In this document: positions 17,873 through 27,448 of the stretch, one piece after another
How the letters are laid out: each line of letters begins with the position of its first letter
Position numbering within the stretch: the stretch's first letter is position 1
Assembly (NCBI GenBank): GCA_937129365.1
Contig: CAKZNB010000020.1
Coordinates: 1-64,000 of the forward strand
Source of the DNA: an uncultured Flavobacteriales bacterium
Lineage (GTDB): Bacteria; Bacteroidota; Bacteroidia; Flavobacteriales_D; CAJJDF01
Direction of reading: 5' to 3'
Length of the DNA: 64,000 nt
The notes under the pieces: model-generated
Database searches by the model: none
What the model was told of the DNA's origin: nothing
Seen by the model: only the letters and a program-made list of their open reading frames with translations
Made by a program: the position numbers and the translations under genes

Positions 17873-20056
17873 TTAATTTGCCACTTCGGACATAAATTTA
17901 ATTCGCATTAATCTTAATTCTTCCTCCTCATATTCTTCTTCAAATTCTTCATAAGCCGCTTCTATAGAATCTGTCTCGGCTTCCATAAAATAATCAAAAA
18001 CCTCTTGTTGCTCTTCTTCTTCAAGCATTTCATCAATGTAATAGTTAAGATTGATTTTAGTCCCCGAATGGACGATTGTTTCAATTTCAGTAACCAATTC
18101 ATCAAATTTGATATTATTTTGACTAGCAATATCAGCTAAATCACTCTTCTTATCAATACTTGTAATGATGTGAATTTTTAAAGCAGATTTGTTCGCTACA
18201 GACTTTACAACAAAATCAGTAGGCCTTTCAATTCCGTTTTCATCTACATATTTTTGAATTAAATCCAAAAATGGCTGTCCAAATCTAGCTGCCTTCCCAG
18301 TTCCTACTCCTCCAATGTTTTTCAATTCATCCATAGTTAGTGGATAATGAAGACTCATTTCTTGTAAAGAAATTTCTTGAAATACAGCAAATGGAGGAAT
18401 TCCTTTTGCTTTTGATACCGATTTAGTTAAGTCTTTTAAGGCTTTGAATAATTGCTCATCAACTACATTAGGTTTAGAACTTGTAATAATTGGTCCTGAC
18501 AAATCACTGTAATCTCTTTCCTTAAAAAGCATTTCGCTTTCAGGGTTTTGTAAGAAATTTTCTCCTTTCTCAGTAATCTTTATTATTCCGTAAGATTCAA
18601 TTTCTTTTCGAATATATTCTTTTAATAATGCTTGTCTAATAATTGAATTCCAAACCTTTGAATCTTTTTCTTTTCCAATTCCAAACAATTCTAATTCATT
18701 GTGCTTGTAATTAGTTATCTCTTGGTTTGTTTTTCCAGCCAATACATCTGCAATGTGAGTTCCTTTATGCTTTTCATTCAGAGCTTTTACAACTTTCAAC
18801 AGCATAACTATCAGCTCTTTTCCTTCATATTTTTCTTTCGGATTAGCACAGTTATCACATTTTTTATTGCACTTATCCACTTCGTAATCTTCACCAAAAT
18901 AATGCAAAATATACTTTCGCCTGCATACCGAAGTTTCAGAAAATGACACCACATCACTTAATAATTGCCTACCAATCTCTACCTCACTTACAGGTTTTCC
19001 CTGAAGAAATTTTTCTAATTTCTCCACATCTTTATAACTGTAAAAAGCAATGCAATTTCCTTCGCCTCCATCTCTACCTGCTCTACCAGTTTCTTGGTAA
19101 TAACCTTCAATACTTTTTGGAATATCATGATGAATTACAAACCGTACGTCTGGTTTGTCAATTCCCATCCCAAAAGCAATGGTAGCTACAATTACATCCA
19201 CATCTTCCATCAAAAACATATCTTGATGTTTAGATCTAGTCTTGGCATCCAATCCTGCATGATAAGGCAATGCCTTAATTCCATTTACTTGAAGCAATTC
19301 GGCAAATTTCTCTACCATTTTTCTACTTAAACAATAAATCACACCTGATTTTCCCTCGTGTTGTTTGATATATTGAACAACCTGTTTTTCAACATCTTGT
19401 TTTGGGCGTACTTCATAATATAAATTATCTCTATTAAAGGAAGATTTAAAGAGATTAGCCTCTTTCATCCCCAAAGTTTTCTGAATATCTACTTGAACTT
19501 TTGGTGTTGCAGTAGCTGTAAGAGCCATAACAGGGACATCAGTAATTGCACTCATTATCTCCTTCAATCTCCTGTATTCTGGCCTAAAATCGTGTCCCCA
19601 TTCAGAGATACAGTGAGCCTCGTCAATTGCAAAAAATGAAACATTAGAATTTCTGAGGAAATCAATATAATCTTGTTTGGTTAATGACTCTGGAGCTACG
19701 TACAACAATTTAGTCTTGCCAGCAGTCACATCTTCTTTTACTCTAATTACATCTCCTTTATTTAGAGATGAATTTAAAAAATGAGCTACTGAATCATCTT
19801 GGCAAAATTGCCTGATTGCATCCACTTGATTTTTCATCAACGCAATTAGCGGAGAAACAATTACAGCAGTTCCTGGTTGAATAAGTGCCGGTAATTGGTA
19901 ACACAATGATTTTCCACCACCTGTAGGCATTATGACAAATGTATCCTTCTTGTCCAATACACTTTGAATAATAGCTTCTTGTGTTCCTTTAAATTTGTCA
20001 AAACCGAAGAACTCTTTGAGTTTCAGTTTGAGGTCTACTTGAGTAGAAATAGACAT
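17873..20056 (-). CDS. recQ: RecQ-type ATP-dependent DNA helicase
   Basis: A 727-aa 3'-5' superfamily 2 helicase for recombination repair. Walker A PTGGGKS is at 44-50, DEAH at 145-148 and motif III TATAT follows. A RecQ-Ct zinc module follows the helicase core (cysteines in VCRRKYI and DKCNKKCDNC), then a winged helix, and an HRDC domain near 525-600. The C-terminal 100 residues end in a very acidic stretch (EEEEQQEVFDYF and onward). Bacteroidota often carry two RecQ paralogues; this one has the full domain set. It is the first gene of a unit with the E1 fusion. Confidence 0.95.
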   Translation of the reverse strand: MSISTQVDLKLKLKEFFGFDKFKGTQEAIIQSVLDKKDTFVIMPTGGGKSLCYQLPALIQPGTAVIVSPLIALMKNQVDAIRQFCQDDSVAHFLNSSLNKGDVIRVKEDVTAGKTKLLYVAPESLTKQDYIDFLRNSNVSFFAIDEAHCISEWGHDFRPEYRRLKEIMSAITDVPVMALTATATPKVQVDIQKTLGMKEANLFKSSFNRDNLYYEVRPKQDVEKQVVQYIKQHEGKSGVIYCLSRKMVEKFAELLQVNGIKALPYHAGLDAKTRSKHQDMFLMEDVDVIVATIAFGMGIDKPDVRFVIHHDIPKSIEGYYQETGRAGRDGGEGNCIAFYSYKDVEKLEKFLQGKPVSEVEIGRQLLSDVVSFSETSVCRRKYILHYFGEDYEVDKCNKKCDNCANPKEKYEGKELIVMLLKVVKALNEKHKGTHIADVLAGKTNQEITNYKHNELELFGIGKEKDSKVWNSIIRQALLKEYIRKEIESYGIIKITEKGENFLQNPESEMLFKERDYSDLSGPIITSSKPNVVDEQLFKALKDLTKSVSKAKGIPPFAVFQEISLQEMSLHYPLTMDELKNIGGVGTGKAARFGQPFLDLIQKYVDENGIERPTDFVVKSVANKSALKIHIITSIDKKSDLADIASQNNIKFDELVTEIETIVHSGTKINLNYYIDEMLEEEEQQEVFDYFMEAETDSIEAAYEEFEEEYEEEELRLMRIKFMSEVAN

Positions 20057-20183
20057 ATTTTATTAATTTCTTTTGATTACCTAAATATAAACTAACTTTT
20101 TGGTCTATTCAAACTTGTATTAAAAAAAAGATATAAATAAATTTCTATTCATAAGTTAATAGTGATTCTTAAGAAATATATTT

Positions 20184-20191
20184 TATTTTTG
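20184..20191 (+). promoter_or_regulatory. -7 promoter element for tatC, very close to the start codon
   Basis: TATTTTTG matches TAnnTTTG exactly and ends 6 bases before ATG 20198. Transcription would begin within a few bases of the start codon. This argues against the upstream in-frame GTG at 20162, which would lie before the transcript start. Confidence 0.5.
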
Positions 20192-20197
20192 TTAGCT

Positions 20198-21007
20198 ATG
20201 AGCGATACAGAAAAAAGCACCTCATTTTTAGGACACTTAGAAGAATTAAGATGGCGGCTTGTAAAGTCAGCTATAGCAATAGTTGTAGTGGCAGTTACGG
20301 TATTTATTTTTATTGAGCCACTTACAGATATTGTGCTTATGTCAATGTCTCGTTCAGGATTTCCTACTTATAAATTTATGTGTTTTGTTTCGCAGTCGCT
20401 TGGCTTGGGTGATGCCATGTGTGCGGGCAATGTAGCTGTGAAAACCATTGAAACACAGATGACTAAGCAGTTTGCTACTAGTATTTATTTTTCAATAGTA
20501 AGCGGAATTATTATTTCCTTTCCTTTTTTAGCTTTCCAAATATGGTCATTTGTGAAACCGGGATTAAAGAAAAAAGAAATTAAAGCAACCCGAGGAATTG
20601 TTTGGTACGCAACATTCCTATTTTTATTAGGTGTTGGATTTGGGTACTTTGTTATTTCTCCGTTGTGCATTCAATTTTTTGGATTTTATAAAATGTCAGA
20701 TAATATTGAGTTGATGCCTACGTTTACTTCCTACTATTCCTTAATAGTATCTTCAACTATTGCTTGTGGCTTGTTTTTCCAATTACCAATTGTTGTATAT
20801 ATAATGGCAAAACTAGGAATAATGACTCCTGAGGTATTAAAGAAATATAGGAAACATGCTTTAGTTGGAATTTTAGTGCTTTCGGCAGTAATTACTCCCC
20901 CTGATTTCATAAGCCAAGTAATTGTCGCTATTCCGGTTTTTATGTTATATGAAATAAGTATTGTAATTTGCAGAAGAGTAGTAAAAAATCAAAGAGTTAA
21001 TGCATAG
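20198..21007 (+). CDS. tatC: TatC, twin-arginine translocase receptor subunit
   Basis: TatC recognises twin-arginine signal peptides and, with TatA, exports folded proteins. From ATG 20198 the protein is 269 aa, starting MSDTEKSTSFLGHLEELRWRL; the HLEELRWR motif at the cytoplasmic N-terminus is diagnostic. Six helices follow. The first periplasmic loop is enlarged and carries cysteines (FMCFVSQ, DAMCAGN), which is not universal and might form a disulfide. An in-frame GTG at 20162 would add 12 residues, but the promoter position disfavours it. The stop overlaps the DUF5686 start by 8 bases, and lptB follows. Confidence 0.94.
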   Translation: MSDTEKSTSFLGHLEELRWRLVKSAIAIVVVAVTVFIFIEPLTDIVLMSMSRSGFPTYKFMCFVSQSLGLGDAMCAGNVAVKTIETQMTKQFATSIYFSIVSGIIISFPFLAFQIWSFVKPGLKKKEIKATRGIVWYATFLFLLGVGFGYFVISPLCIQFFGFYKMSDNIELMPTFTSYYSLIVSSTIACGLFFQLPIVVYIMAKLGIMTPEVLKKYRKHALVGILVLSAVITPPDFISQVIVAIPVFMLYEISIVICRRVVKNQRVNA

Positions 21008-23486
21008 TTTTAAATACATACTAGTTTTATTACTATCAATGATTTCATTGGTTAGTTTTTCTCAAAAGACTAAAGTATATGGGGTAATTACTGATGCAAA
21101 AACTAAAGAAACAATTCCCTTTGCTACCATATCTTTTAAAGGAACAAAAACTGGTACAACCTCTGATATAGATGGAAATTATGTATTAGAAAGCTATTAT
21201 TCTTCTGATTCTATTATCGTAACATTTGTTGGTTACGCACCTAAAACTGTTAGGATAAAAAAAGATAAATCTCAAAAAGTAAATGTTGCTATATCTACTT
21301 CTGATAAAGTGTTGACAGAATTTGTGGTACAAGGATCTAAAAAAGATGAAAATCCTGCTCATGCTTTAATCAAAAAGGTAATAAAAAATAAAAAGATTAA
21401 TAACCGAGTAAAGTTAGATGCCTACGAGTATGAGGTGTATAACAAAATAGAATTTGACATCAATAATTTGGATGAAAAATTCATGAATCGAAAAATCTTC
21501 AAAAAGTTTGATTTTGTGTTTGATATGGTAGATTCTTCAGACGAAAAACCTTATTTGCCGATTTTTATTATCGAATCATTATCTGATTTATATTACACTC
21601 GAGTTCCTGAACAGAAGAAAGAAGTAATAAAAGCAACTAAAGTTTCTGGACCCGAAAATGAATCAATATCCCAATACCTTGGGGATATGTATCAAAATAT
21701 AAACTTGTATGATAATACTATGTATATATTTGGCAGACAATTTATTAGTCCGCTTAATAATAATATGTTATTTCATTATAAATTGTATCTAACGGATAGT
21801 GCATTTATTGACAATCAATGGTGCTACAAGTTAGAGTTCATGCCTAAACGTAAAATGGATTTGGCATTTGTAGGTGAAATGTGGATTCATGATACAACAT
21901 ATGCAGTAAAAGTATTTGAAGCTGAAATAGCTGGAGATGCAAACATCAATTTCATAAACAGTTATAGGCTTAAACAAACTTTTGACCAAGTGGAGGATGA
22001 AGTTTGGATGATGGTGTTGGACGAAACTATTGCTGACATAAACCCTCTTGAAAGTGAAAAACAGAAAGGGTTTTACGGTAGAAAAACTACTTCGTACAGA
22101 AATTTTATAATAAATAAACCTCGCGACAAAGAGTTTTTTAAAGGAAAAGACATTGTTGTGCTGGATTCTGCTCAAGAAAGAGGATCAGCCTTTTGGGATG
22201 AGAAACGACATATTAAGCTGAGTGCCAAAGAGAATAAGATTTATCACATGATTGATACAATCAAAAATTTACCTGTAATAAAAACATATATTGACGTAGT
22301 TCAGACTTTAGTAACTGGATATAAAATACTCGGCCCCATTGAATTAGGACCTTACTCTTCAATTTATAGTTTCAACCCCATTGAGGGACACCGTTTTTCT
22401 TTGGGAATGCAAACTAGCAATGATTTTAGCAAAAGAATCATGTTCAAAGGACATGGAGCTTATGGACTTACAGATGAAAAATGGAAATATACTTTTGGAA
22501 CAAAATTCTTTATGTCTAAAGAAAAAACTCCGAGAAGATTAATGGACATTAAATATGTAAATGATGTCACCCAATTCGATAGAGAACTTTTTGAACCATT
22601 TAATCAAAATATTATTTCCTCATTTTTAAGAAGAAATCCTTTTAATAAACTGATTAATCTTGAAGGATTAAGAGTTAAATATTTCCACGAATGGATTGAA
22701 GGATTTTCTAACACAATATCAATAAGCTCTTATAATATTGAGGCATTGGGAGATGTGCTTAAATTTGCAAAAACTTCTGGCCCTGTAACAGCTAGTATTA
22801 ATAGTATTTACAATACTGAATTAATGCTGGGTATGCGATTTGCAAAAGATGAAAAATTTGTATCAGGAGAATTTAACCGAATAAGTTTAGGCTCTCAAAA
22901 ACCAATTTATGAAATACAAGCATCATTTGGTATCAAAGATGTATTGTTGAGTAAATACGAATACCAAAAAGTAAAATTTAGTGTTGGAGATAGAGTTTTA
23001 TTAGGATATTTCGGAACTTTCAGATACGATTTGGAAGTTGGAAAAATTTGGGGAACAGTTCCTTATCCATTCCTTTTTGTGCATAACGGAAACGAAACTT
23101 GGGGATATAACAATGGGGATTTTAATGCAATGAATATTGGAGAGTTTATGAGTGATGAATACGCTTCACTTTCAGTAGCTCATTATTTTGGCGGATTATT
23201 TTTGAATAGAATTCCATTACTCAGAAAATTAAAATGGAGAGAATTAGCAACTGCAAAAATAATATATGGAAGGCTAAACGATAGGCATGCAACTATTTTA
23301 GATTTACCTGATTTCACTACTTCCCTATCTGATAAACCTTATGCTGAAGTAAGTGTAGGAATTGAAAATATTTTTAAAATACTGAGAGTTGATGCATTAT
23401 GGAGACTTACTTATCTTGACAATAATTCAGAAGATATTAGCGTTCTTCGTTTCGGTATTAGAGCCAAACTACAATTTGAATTTTAA
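21000..23486 (+). CDS. DUF5686 outer membrane protein with carboxypeptidase-regulatory-like N-terminal domain
   Basis: A signal peptide (about 1-22) is followed by a CarboxypepD_reg-like beta sandwich (about 24-105; KVYGVITDAKTKETIPFATISFKGT is characteristic in its first part). The DUF5686 family body runs to the end, starting with its hallmark AHALIKKVIKNK. The last 300 residues have alternating strands and end in phenylalanine (LQFEF), as in outer membrane barrels. The 828-aa length is typical. The function is unknown; the family is Bacteroidota-specific. It overlaps tatC by 8 bases and lies 6 bases before lptB, an envelope-assembly context. Confidence 0.88.
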   Translation: MHSFKYILVLLLSMISLVSFSQKTKVYGVITDAKTKETIPFATISFKGTKTGTTSDIDGNYVLESYYSSDSIIVTFVGYAPKTVRIKKDKSQKVNVAISTSDKVLTEFVVQGSKKDENPAHALIKKVIKNKKINNRVKLDAYEYEVYNKIEFDINNLDEKFMNRKIFKKFDFVFDMVDSSDEKPYLPIFIIESLSDLYYTRVPEQKKEVIKATKVSGPENESISQYLGDMYQNINLYDNTMYIFGRQFISPLNNNMLFHYKLYLTDSAFIDNQWCYKLEFMPKRKMDLAFVGEMWIHDTTYAVKVFEAEIAGDANINFINSYRLKQTFDQVEDEVWMMVLDETIADINPLESEKQKGFYGRKTTSYRNFIINKPRDKEFFKGKDIVVLDSAQERGSAFWDEKRHIKLSAKENKIYHMIDTIKNLPVIKTYIDVVQTLVTGYKILGPIELGPYSSIYSFNPIEGHRFSLGMQTSNDFSKRIMFKGHGAYGLTDEKWKYTFGTKFFMSKEKTPRRLMDIKYVNDVTQFDRELFEPFNQNIISSFLRRNPFNKLINLEGLRVKYFHEWIEGFSNTISISSYNIEALGDVLKFAKTSGPVTASINSIYNTELMLGMRFAKDEKFVSGEFNRISLGSQKPIYEIQASFGIKDVLLSKYEYQKVKFSVGDRVLLGYFGTFRYDLEVGKIWGTVPYPFLFVHNGNETWGYNNGDFNAMNIGEFMSDEYASLSVAHYFGGLFLNRIPLLRKLKWRELATAKIIYGRLNDRHATILDLPDFTTSLSDKPYAEVSVGIENIFKILRVDALWRLTYLDNNSEDISVLRFGIRAKLQFEF

Positions 23487-23492
23487 GAAACT

Positions 23493-24227
23493 ATGCAAAT
23501 AATTGCTAATAATTTAAAGAAAATTTACAGTGGTAAAGAAGTGGTAAAAGACGTTTCTTTGGAGGTGAATCAAGGAGAAATCGTAGGCTTACTAGGCCCA
23601 AATGGAGCTGGAAAAACTACTAGTTTTTATATGATTGTAGGATTGGTTAGACCTAATTTTGGGCAGGTATTATTTAATGGAAAAGACATTACCTCCTATC
23701 CGATGTACAAAAGAGCTCAAATGGGAATTGGCTATTTACCTCAAGAGGTTTCTGTATTTAGAAATCTTTCTGTGGAAGATAATATTTTAGCAATATTAGA
23801 ATTGGTAATAAAAAACAAAGCGGAAAGAAAAGATAGATTAGAAGAATTGCTTGATGAATTTGGACTAACCAAACATCGAAAAACAATGGGACAATCTCTT
23901 TCTGGTGGACAAAAACGAAGAGTTGAAATTGCAAGAGCTCTGGCTTCTAATCCAAAATTCATTCTGCTTGACGAACCTTTTGCAGGTGTTGATCCTGTTG
24001 CGGTTGAAGATATTCAAGCTATTGTATCCAAGCTTAAACAAAAAAACATTGGTGTATTAATTACTGATCACAATGTGCAAGAAACTCTTGCTATTACTGA
24101 TAGAACTTATCTAATGTTTGAAGGAAATATCCTAAAAGCCGGTAAACCAAGGGAATTGGTTGAAGATGAAATGGTGAGAAAAGTATATTTAGGACAAAAC
24201 TTTATTTTCCGAGAAAAGAATTTATAA
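23493..24227 (+). CDS. lptB: LptB, LPS-transport ABC ATPase
   Basis: LptB powers extraction of lipopolysaccharide from the inner membrane with LptF/LptG. The 244-aa product has Walker [10 protein letters not shown] (35-43), signature LSGGQ (136-140), Walker B FILLDE (156-161) and an H-loop in [10 protein letters not shown], which is an LptB hallmark. The gene follows DUF5686 by 6 bases. Its TAA is immediately adjacent to the stop codon of the convergent DUF5606 gene, with no bases between them and no terminator hairpin seen. Confidence 0.95.
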   Translation: MQIIANNLKKIYSGKEVVKDVSLEVNQGEIVGLLGPNGAGKTTSFYMIVGLVRPNFGQVLFNGKDITSYPMYKRAQMGIGYLPQEVSVFRNLSVEDNILAILELVIKNKAERKDRLEELLDEFGLTKHRKTMGQSLSGGQKRRVEIARALASNPKFILLDEPFAGVDPVAVEDIQAIVSKLKQKNIGVLITDHNVQETLAITDRTYLMFEGNILKAGKPRELVEDEMVRKVYLGQNFIFREKNL

Positions 24228-24632
24228 TTATTCTTCTTCGCCAGTGTTGGTTTCTTCAAATACATTATTCTTAGCCAACATATTATACCATTGAAAAACT
24301 TTTTTGATGTCATGGTCTTTTACCTCTTCATCATTGTAATCTTCCCAAATTGTTTCGAAATAATCTCTTAATTCAGAAGGCTCAGTCTTGTGAGGTTTTG
24401 AAACCTTCCCTCCTTCTTTATCATAAATTTTTTGAAATACATCACCTAAAGACAAATCATCTACATGTCCAAAAATAGTGATATCAGCTAATGAAATTAC
24501 TTTACTAGAAGCAAAGGCAGGTTTTCTTTTCCCTGACTCTATATCTTCAATAATAATTCTGTTAGCCCCTTGAGATACTACTTTAAACAATCCTGGTTTC
24601 CCAGAGATAGAGATAATTCCATCAATATTCAT
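24228..24632 (-). CDS. DUF5606 domain protein
   Basis: A 134-aa protein beginning MNIDGIISISGKPGLFKVV, the signature of the Bacteroidota DUF5606 family. The N-terminal 55 residues look like a small SH3-like barrel and the C-terminal half is helical and acidic. The function is unknown. It is transcribed alone and convergent with lptB; the two stop codons abut. The acidic tail ends in NTGEEE. Confidence 0.85.
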   Translation of the reverse strand: MNIDGIISISGKPGLFKVVSQGANRIIIEDIESGKRKPAFASSKVISLADITIFGHVDDLSLGDVFQKIYDKEGGKVSKPHKTEPSELRDYFETIWEDYNDEEVKDHDIKKVFQWYNMLAKNNVFEETNTGEEE

Positions 24633-24728
24633 ATATATTTCTTTTAAAATTCATCACCAAATTAATATCATCAATTTGTAATTAATAAAAATTAACCTAT
24701 CATTAACAAGTATAAAACTCAAAATAAA

Positions 24729-25358
24729 ATGAAAGAGATTCAAATTGAAACAACTAAAACCGCAAGAATATATCTTGAAGGAAATTTAAACGAAAAAACT
24801 GACGAAGTTTTAGTTGTTCTTCATGGATATGCACAATTAGCACAGTTTTTTATTAAGAGATTTGAATCAATAAGTAATGAAAATCGAGTGATAATAGCTC
24901 CTGAGGGACTAAGTAAATTTTATTGGCAAGGAATGAATGGACGAGTTGTTGCCTCTTGGATGACAAAAGAAGATAGGATAAATGAAATAAAGGATCAGAT
25001 AACTTATTTGGATAAAGTGTACAATCAAATCAAATCGAAAAGTCCTAAAGCTAGGATATCAGTTTTGGGTTTTTCGCAAGGAACAGCAACTGGTTGCCGA
25101 TGGATAGCAAACTCAAAAGTAAACCTTGATAGAGTTATTCTTTGGGCTGGAGGAATCCCTGAAGATGTATTAGAATTTGATTCTATCAAAAAACAACAAT
25201 TTGAAATTGTTATAGGAACGGAGGATGAATATATTTCAGAAGAAAAAATTGAGAAGATGAAAGAAAAATTCTCAAATCACAAAATCAAGTATGAATTAAC
25301 CAAGTTTAAAGGGGGGCATATAATTAAAAATGAAATTTTATTTAATTTATTCAACTGA
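24729..25358 (+). CDS. Alpha/beta-hydrolase fold esterase (phospholipase/carboxylesterase-like)
   Basis: A 209-aa cytoplasmic serine hydrolase. The oxyanion-loop HGYAQLAQFF, the nucleophile elbow GFSQG, a late acid in GTEDEYI and a C-terminal histidine in KGGHII fit the catalytic order Ser-Asp-His of the carboxylesterase/phospholipase family (about 200-220 aa). There is no signal peptide. It stands alone, with 92 bases to the sigma factor gene downstream. The substrate is unknown. Confidence 0.85.
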   Translation: MKEIQIETTKTARIYLEGNLNEKTDEVLVVLHGYAQLAQFFIKRFESISNENRVIIAPEGLSKFYWQGMNGRVVASWMTKEDRINEIKDQITYLDKVYNQIKSKSPKARISVLGFSQGTATGCRWIANSKVNLDRVILWAGGIPEDVLEFDSIKKQQFEIVIGTEDEYISEEKIEKMKEKFSNHKIKYELTKFKGGHIIKNEILFNLFN

Positions 25359-25450
25359 TTGTCAGTAAAATAAAAAATAACTTTATCTCTCACTAACCTT
25401 TTCATACTTATCTCCGTTTAACCAATTGAAAAGAGAAATTAATCTTGCCC

Positions 25451-26029
25451 ATGATTAAGAATGAAGTGGACATATCTCAGCTGAAAGAAGCTGCTAAGGG
25501 AAATAGAAAGGCTCAATACCTACTCTACAAGTATTGTTTTGACCTTTTAATGCCCATATGTTTCCGCTACATGAAAAACGAAGAGTTTGCCAGAGAAGAA
25601 TTGAATACTGCTTTTGTAAAAATTATTAAAGGATTAAAAAAATGGGATTACTCAAAAGGTTTTGAACCCTGGGCAAAGAGAATTACAGTAAACTCTATTA
25701 TAGATAATTACAGAAAGAACAAAAAACATTTATACCATGAAGAGATAGACAGCTACCATGCCGAGTTGAAAATGAACCATATAAATCCTATTGAAGATGA
25801 AATTGGATACAATGAAATTGTGGAGCTTCTTCATCAACTCCCAGAAGGAAGCAGAAATGTATTTAACTTATATGTGATAGAAGGGTACAAACATGATGAA
25901 ATAGCTTCAATGCTTGATTATACGGTTAGTAACTCAAAATGGCATTTGTCAAATGCACGAAAAATAATGAAAGGATTAATTATTAATCAAAGGAATATAG
26001 CCTTGATGATAATGATAGGAATTTTATGA
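25451..26029 (+). CDS. ECF-type RNA polymerase sigma factor
   Basis: A 192-aa extracytoplasmic-function sigma factor. Region 2 spans about 15-85 (MPICFRYMKNEEFAREEL then FEPWAKRITVNSIIDNYRK) and region 4 about 125-180 (LPEGSRNVFNLYVIEGYKHDEIA, a helix-turn-helix). ATG 25451 is preferred to an in-frame TTG two codons upstream. The last 15 residues are hydrophobic. The stop overlaps the next start by 4 bases (ATGA), the usual sigma/anti-sigma coupling. A weak -7-like TAATCTTG sits at 25440-25447, directly on the start codon. The downstream protein is the likely regulator. Confidence 0.9.
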   Translation: MIKNEVDISQLKEAAKGNRKAQYLLYKYCFDLLMPICFRYMKNEEFAREELNTAFVKIIKGLKKWDYSKGFEPWAKRITVNSIIDNYRKNKKHLYHEEIDSYHAELKMNHINPIEDEIGYNEIVELLHQLPEGSRNVFNLYVIEGYKHDEIASMLDYTVSNSKWHLSNARKIMKGLIINQRNIALMIMIGIL

Positions 26030-27438
26030 AAAACGTAGAAAATAAAATAAAAAAGGATGCTAATAATTCTTCTTTTGAATTTAAAGAGGAATATTGGGAT
26101 CAGGCCCTAATTAAATTAAAGCATGCAGAAAGAATGCTCTTGGCAAAGAGATTTTTCTGGACTATCGGGTTAGTTGCACTTATTGGTGGAGCTACCTATT
26201 TTGCTTATAATGGGCTAGGAAATGATACGGTTGAACAATCAGCCATTCTTTCTCAATTATCTGATAACAAAGGTAATACTCAATCAAATTCTGCTGAAAA
26301 ATCAAAAATGTTTTATGATAAATTGGATAATAAAAATGAATCAAATCAGGATGTTCCACTATTAACATCAGAGAATGGCTCAACAGCTTCAACTTCAGAT
26401 GCTACACCCTATAACCCTCAAAAAAATAGGCCTAGAATAAATAATTCGCTTTTTTCTAACACAGGATTTTCAAATACTAATAGTAACTCTCTTAATCAAT
26501 CTTCTAAAACAACTAATAATGATTTAGAGAATTTCAGTATAAATACTACTATTACTGAGTTTGAATCACTTCGAAATGGAAGTTCTAATACAATAAATAG
26601 TCAAAGTTTTAACGAAATTTCTGGAGGCAGAAGTAAAATAAATGCTAATTCAACTGTAACCAATATTACTGATAACTCTATTAATACTTCAGTATCTCAA
26701 GATAAAGCTGGCACTAACAAAATAGCTGTAGAAGAAAATCCTGAAATTGAAACACCTAACACATTAGATTCAAATCAACAACAAGAGACAAAACCTGAGG
26801 TTGAAGTGGAAAAATCTGGTTTCAAATCTAGTTTTTCATTACAAGTATTTGCTGGTGGATTAGCAGCTAAAGAGTTAAAAGAAGAAAGTAAGCTTAATGC
26901 TTCAATCCCTTATGTTGGACTGGATTTAACCTACAAATTTTCTCAACCTTTATCTGTTTCTACAGGAGTTGGCTTTTATTCTAGAACTATCAATTCAGAC
27001 CCTGTAGATTATTATTTTGATCAATATAATTTTGGACTTAATAGAACTGTAGCAACATTTACATTAAAATCTTCTAGTTGGTTAGAAATTCCTTTTAAAT
27101 TAAATTACAACTTCTACAAAGGGCATTTTATAGGCATTGGTGGTTCTTATTCACATAACTTGTCTGCCAAAAATGATATTGTTACCAATTTATCATTTTC
27201 AAACGAAGACGAAATAAGTACAATAAATCAAATTCAAGAAGACTATAAAAACTATACCGGATTTTATAATAATAACTTTTCAGCTCTCATATCATACAAA
27301 TACATGTACAATAGATTTGGAGGAGAAATTAAATATCATTTCGGACTTTCTGATATGCTTAATGATGAAAGAATGAAAAGTGTTTCATTTGACAGAAACA
27401 GCCGATTTACGTTTACTATTAGTTATTCATTATTTTAA
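26026..27438 (+). CDS. Predicted trans-envelope anti-sigma factor: cytoplasmic start, one helix, Asn/Ser linker, beta-barrel-like end
   Basis: A 470-aa protein with four visible parts. Residues 1-42 are charged and helical (FEFKEEYWDQALIKL), the size of a minimal sigma-binding segment. Residues 44-63 form one transmembrane helix (FFWTIGLVALIGGATYF). Residues about 68-275 are low-complexity, rich in Asn, Ser and Thr. Residues about 280-470 alternate as amphipathic strands like an eight-stranded outer membrane barrel and end in Phe. This matches the dual membrane-spanning anti-sigma (Dma) architecture described in Bacteroides thetaiotaomicron. Four-base overlap with the ECF gene supports the pairing. 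Function is inferred from architecture and context. Confidence 0.75.
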   Translation: MKNVENKIKKDANNSSFEFKEEYWDQALIKLKHAERMLLAKRFFWTIGLVALIGGATYFAYNGLGNDTVEQSAILSQLSDNKGNTQSNSAEKSKMFYDKLDNKNESNQDVPLLTSENGSTASTSDATPYNPQKNRPRINNSLFSNTGFSNTNSNSLNQSSKTTNNDLENFSINTTITEFESLRNGSSNTINSQSFNEISGGRSKINANSTVTNITDNSINTSVSQDKAGTNKIAVEENPEIETPNTLDSNQQQETKPEVEVEKSGFKSSFSLQVFAGGLAAKELKEESKLNASIPYVGLDLTYKFSQPLSVSTGVGFYSRTINSDPVDYYFDQYNFGLNRTVATFTLKSSSWLEIPFKLNYNFYKGHFIGIGGSYSHNLSAKNDIVTNLSFSNEDEISTINQIQEDYKNYTGFYNNNFSALISYKYMYNRFGGEIKYHFGLSDMLNDERMKSVSFDRNSRFTFTISYSLF

Positions 27439-27448
27439 TGTATTGATT

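Noticed and set aside
20162-20197. GTG start of tatC
   Set aside because: The -7 box at 20184-20191 lies inside this extension and TatC proteins start just before HLEELRWR.
27380-27448. Upstream start for the lipoprotein after the sigma/anti-sigma pair
   Set aside because: It lies within the preceding gene and would put 23 residues before a clear lipoprotein signal.
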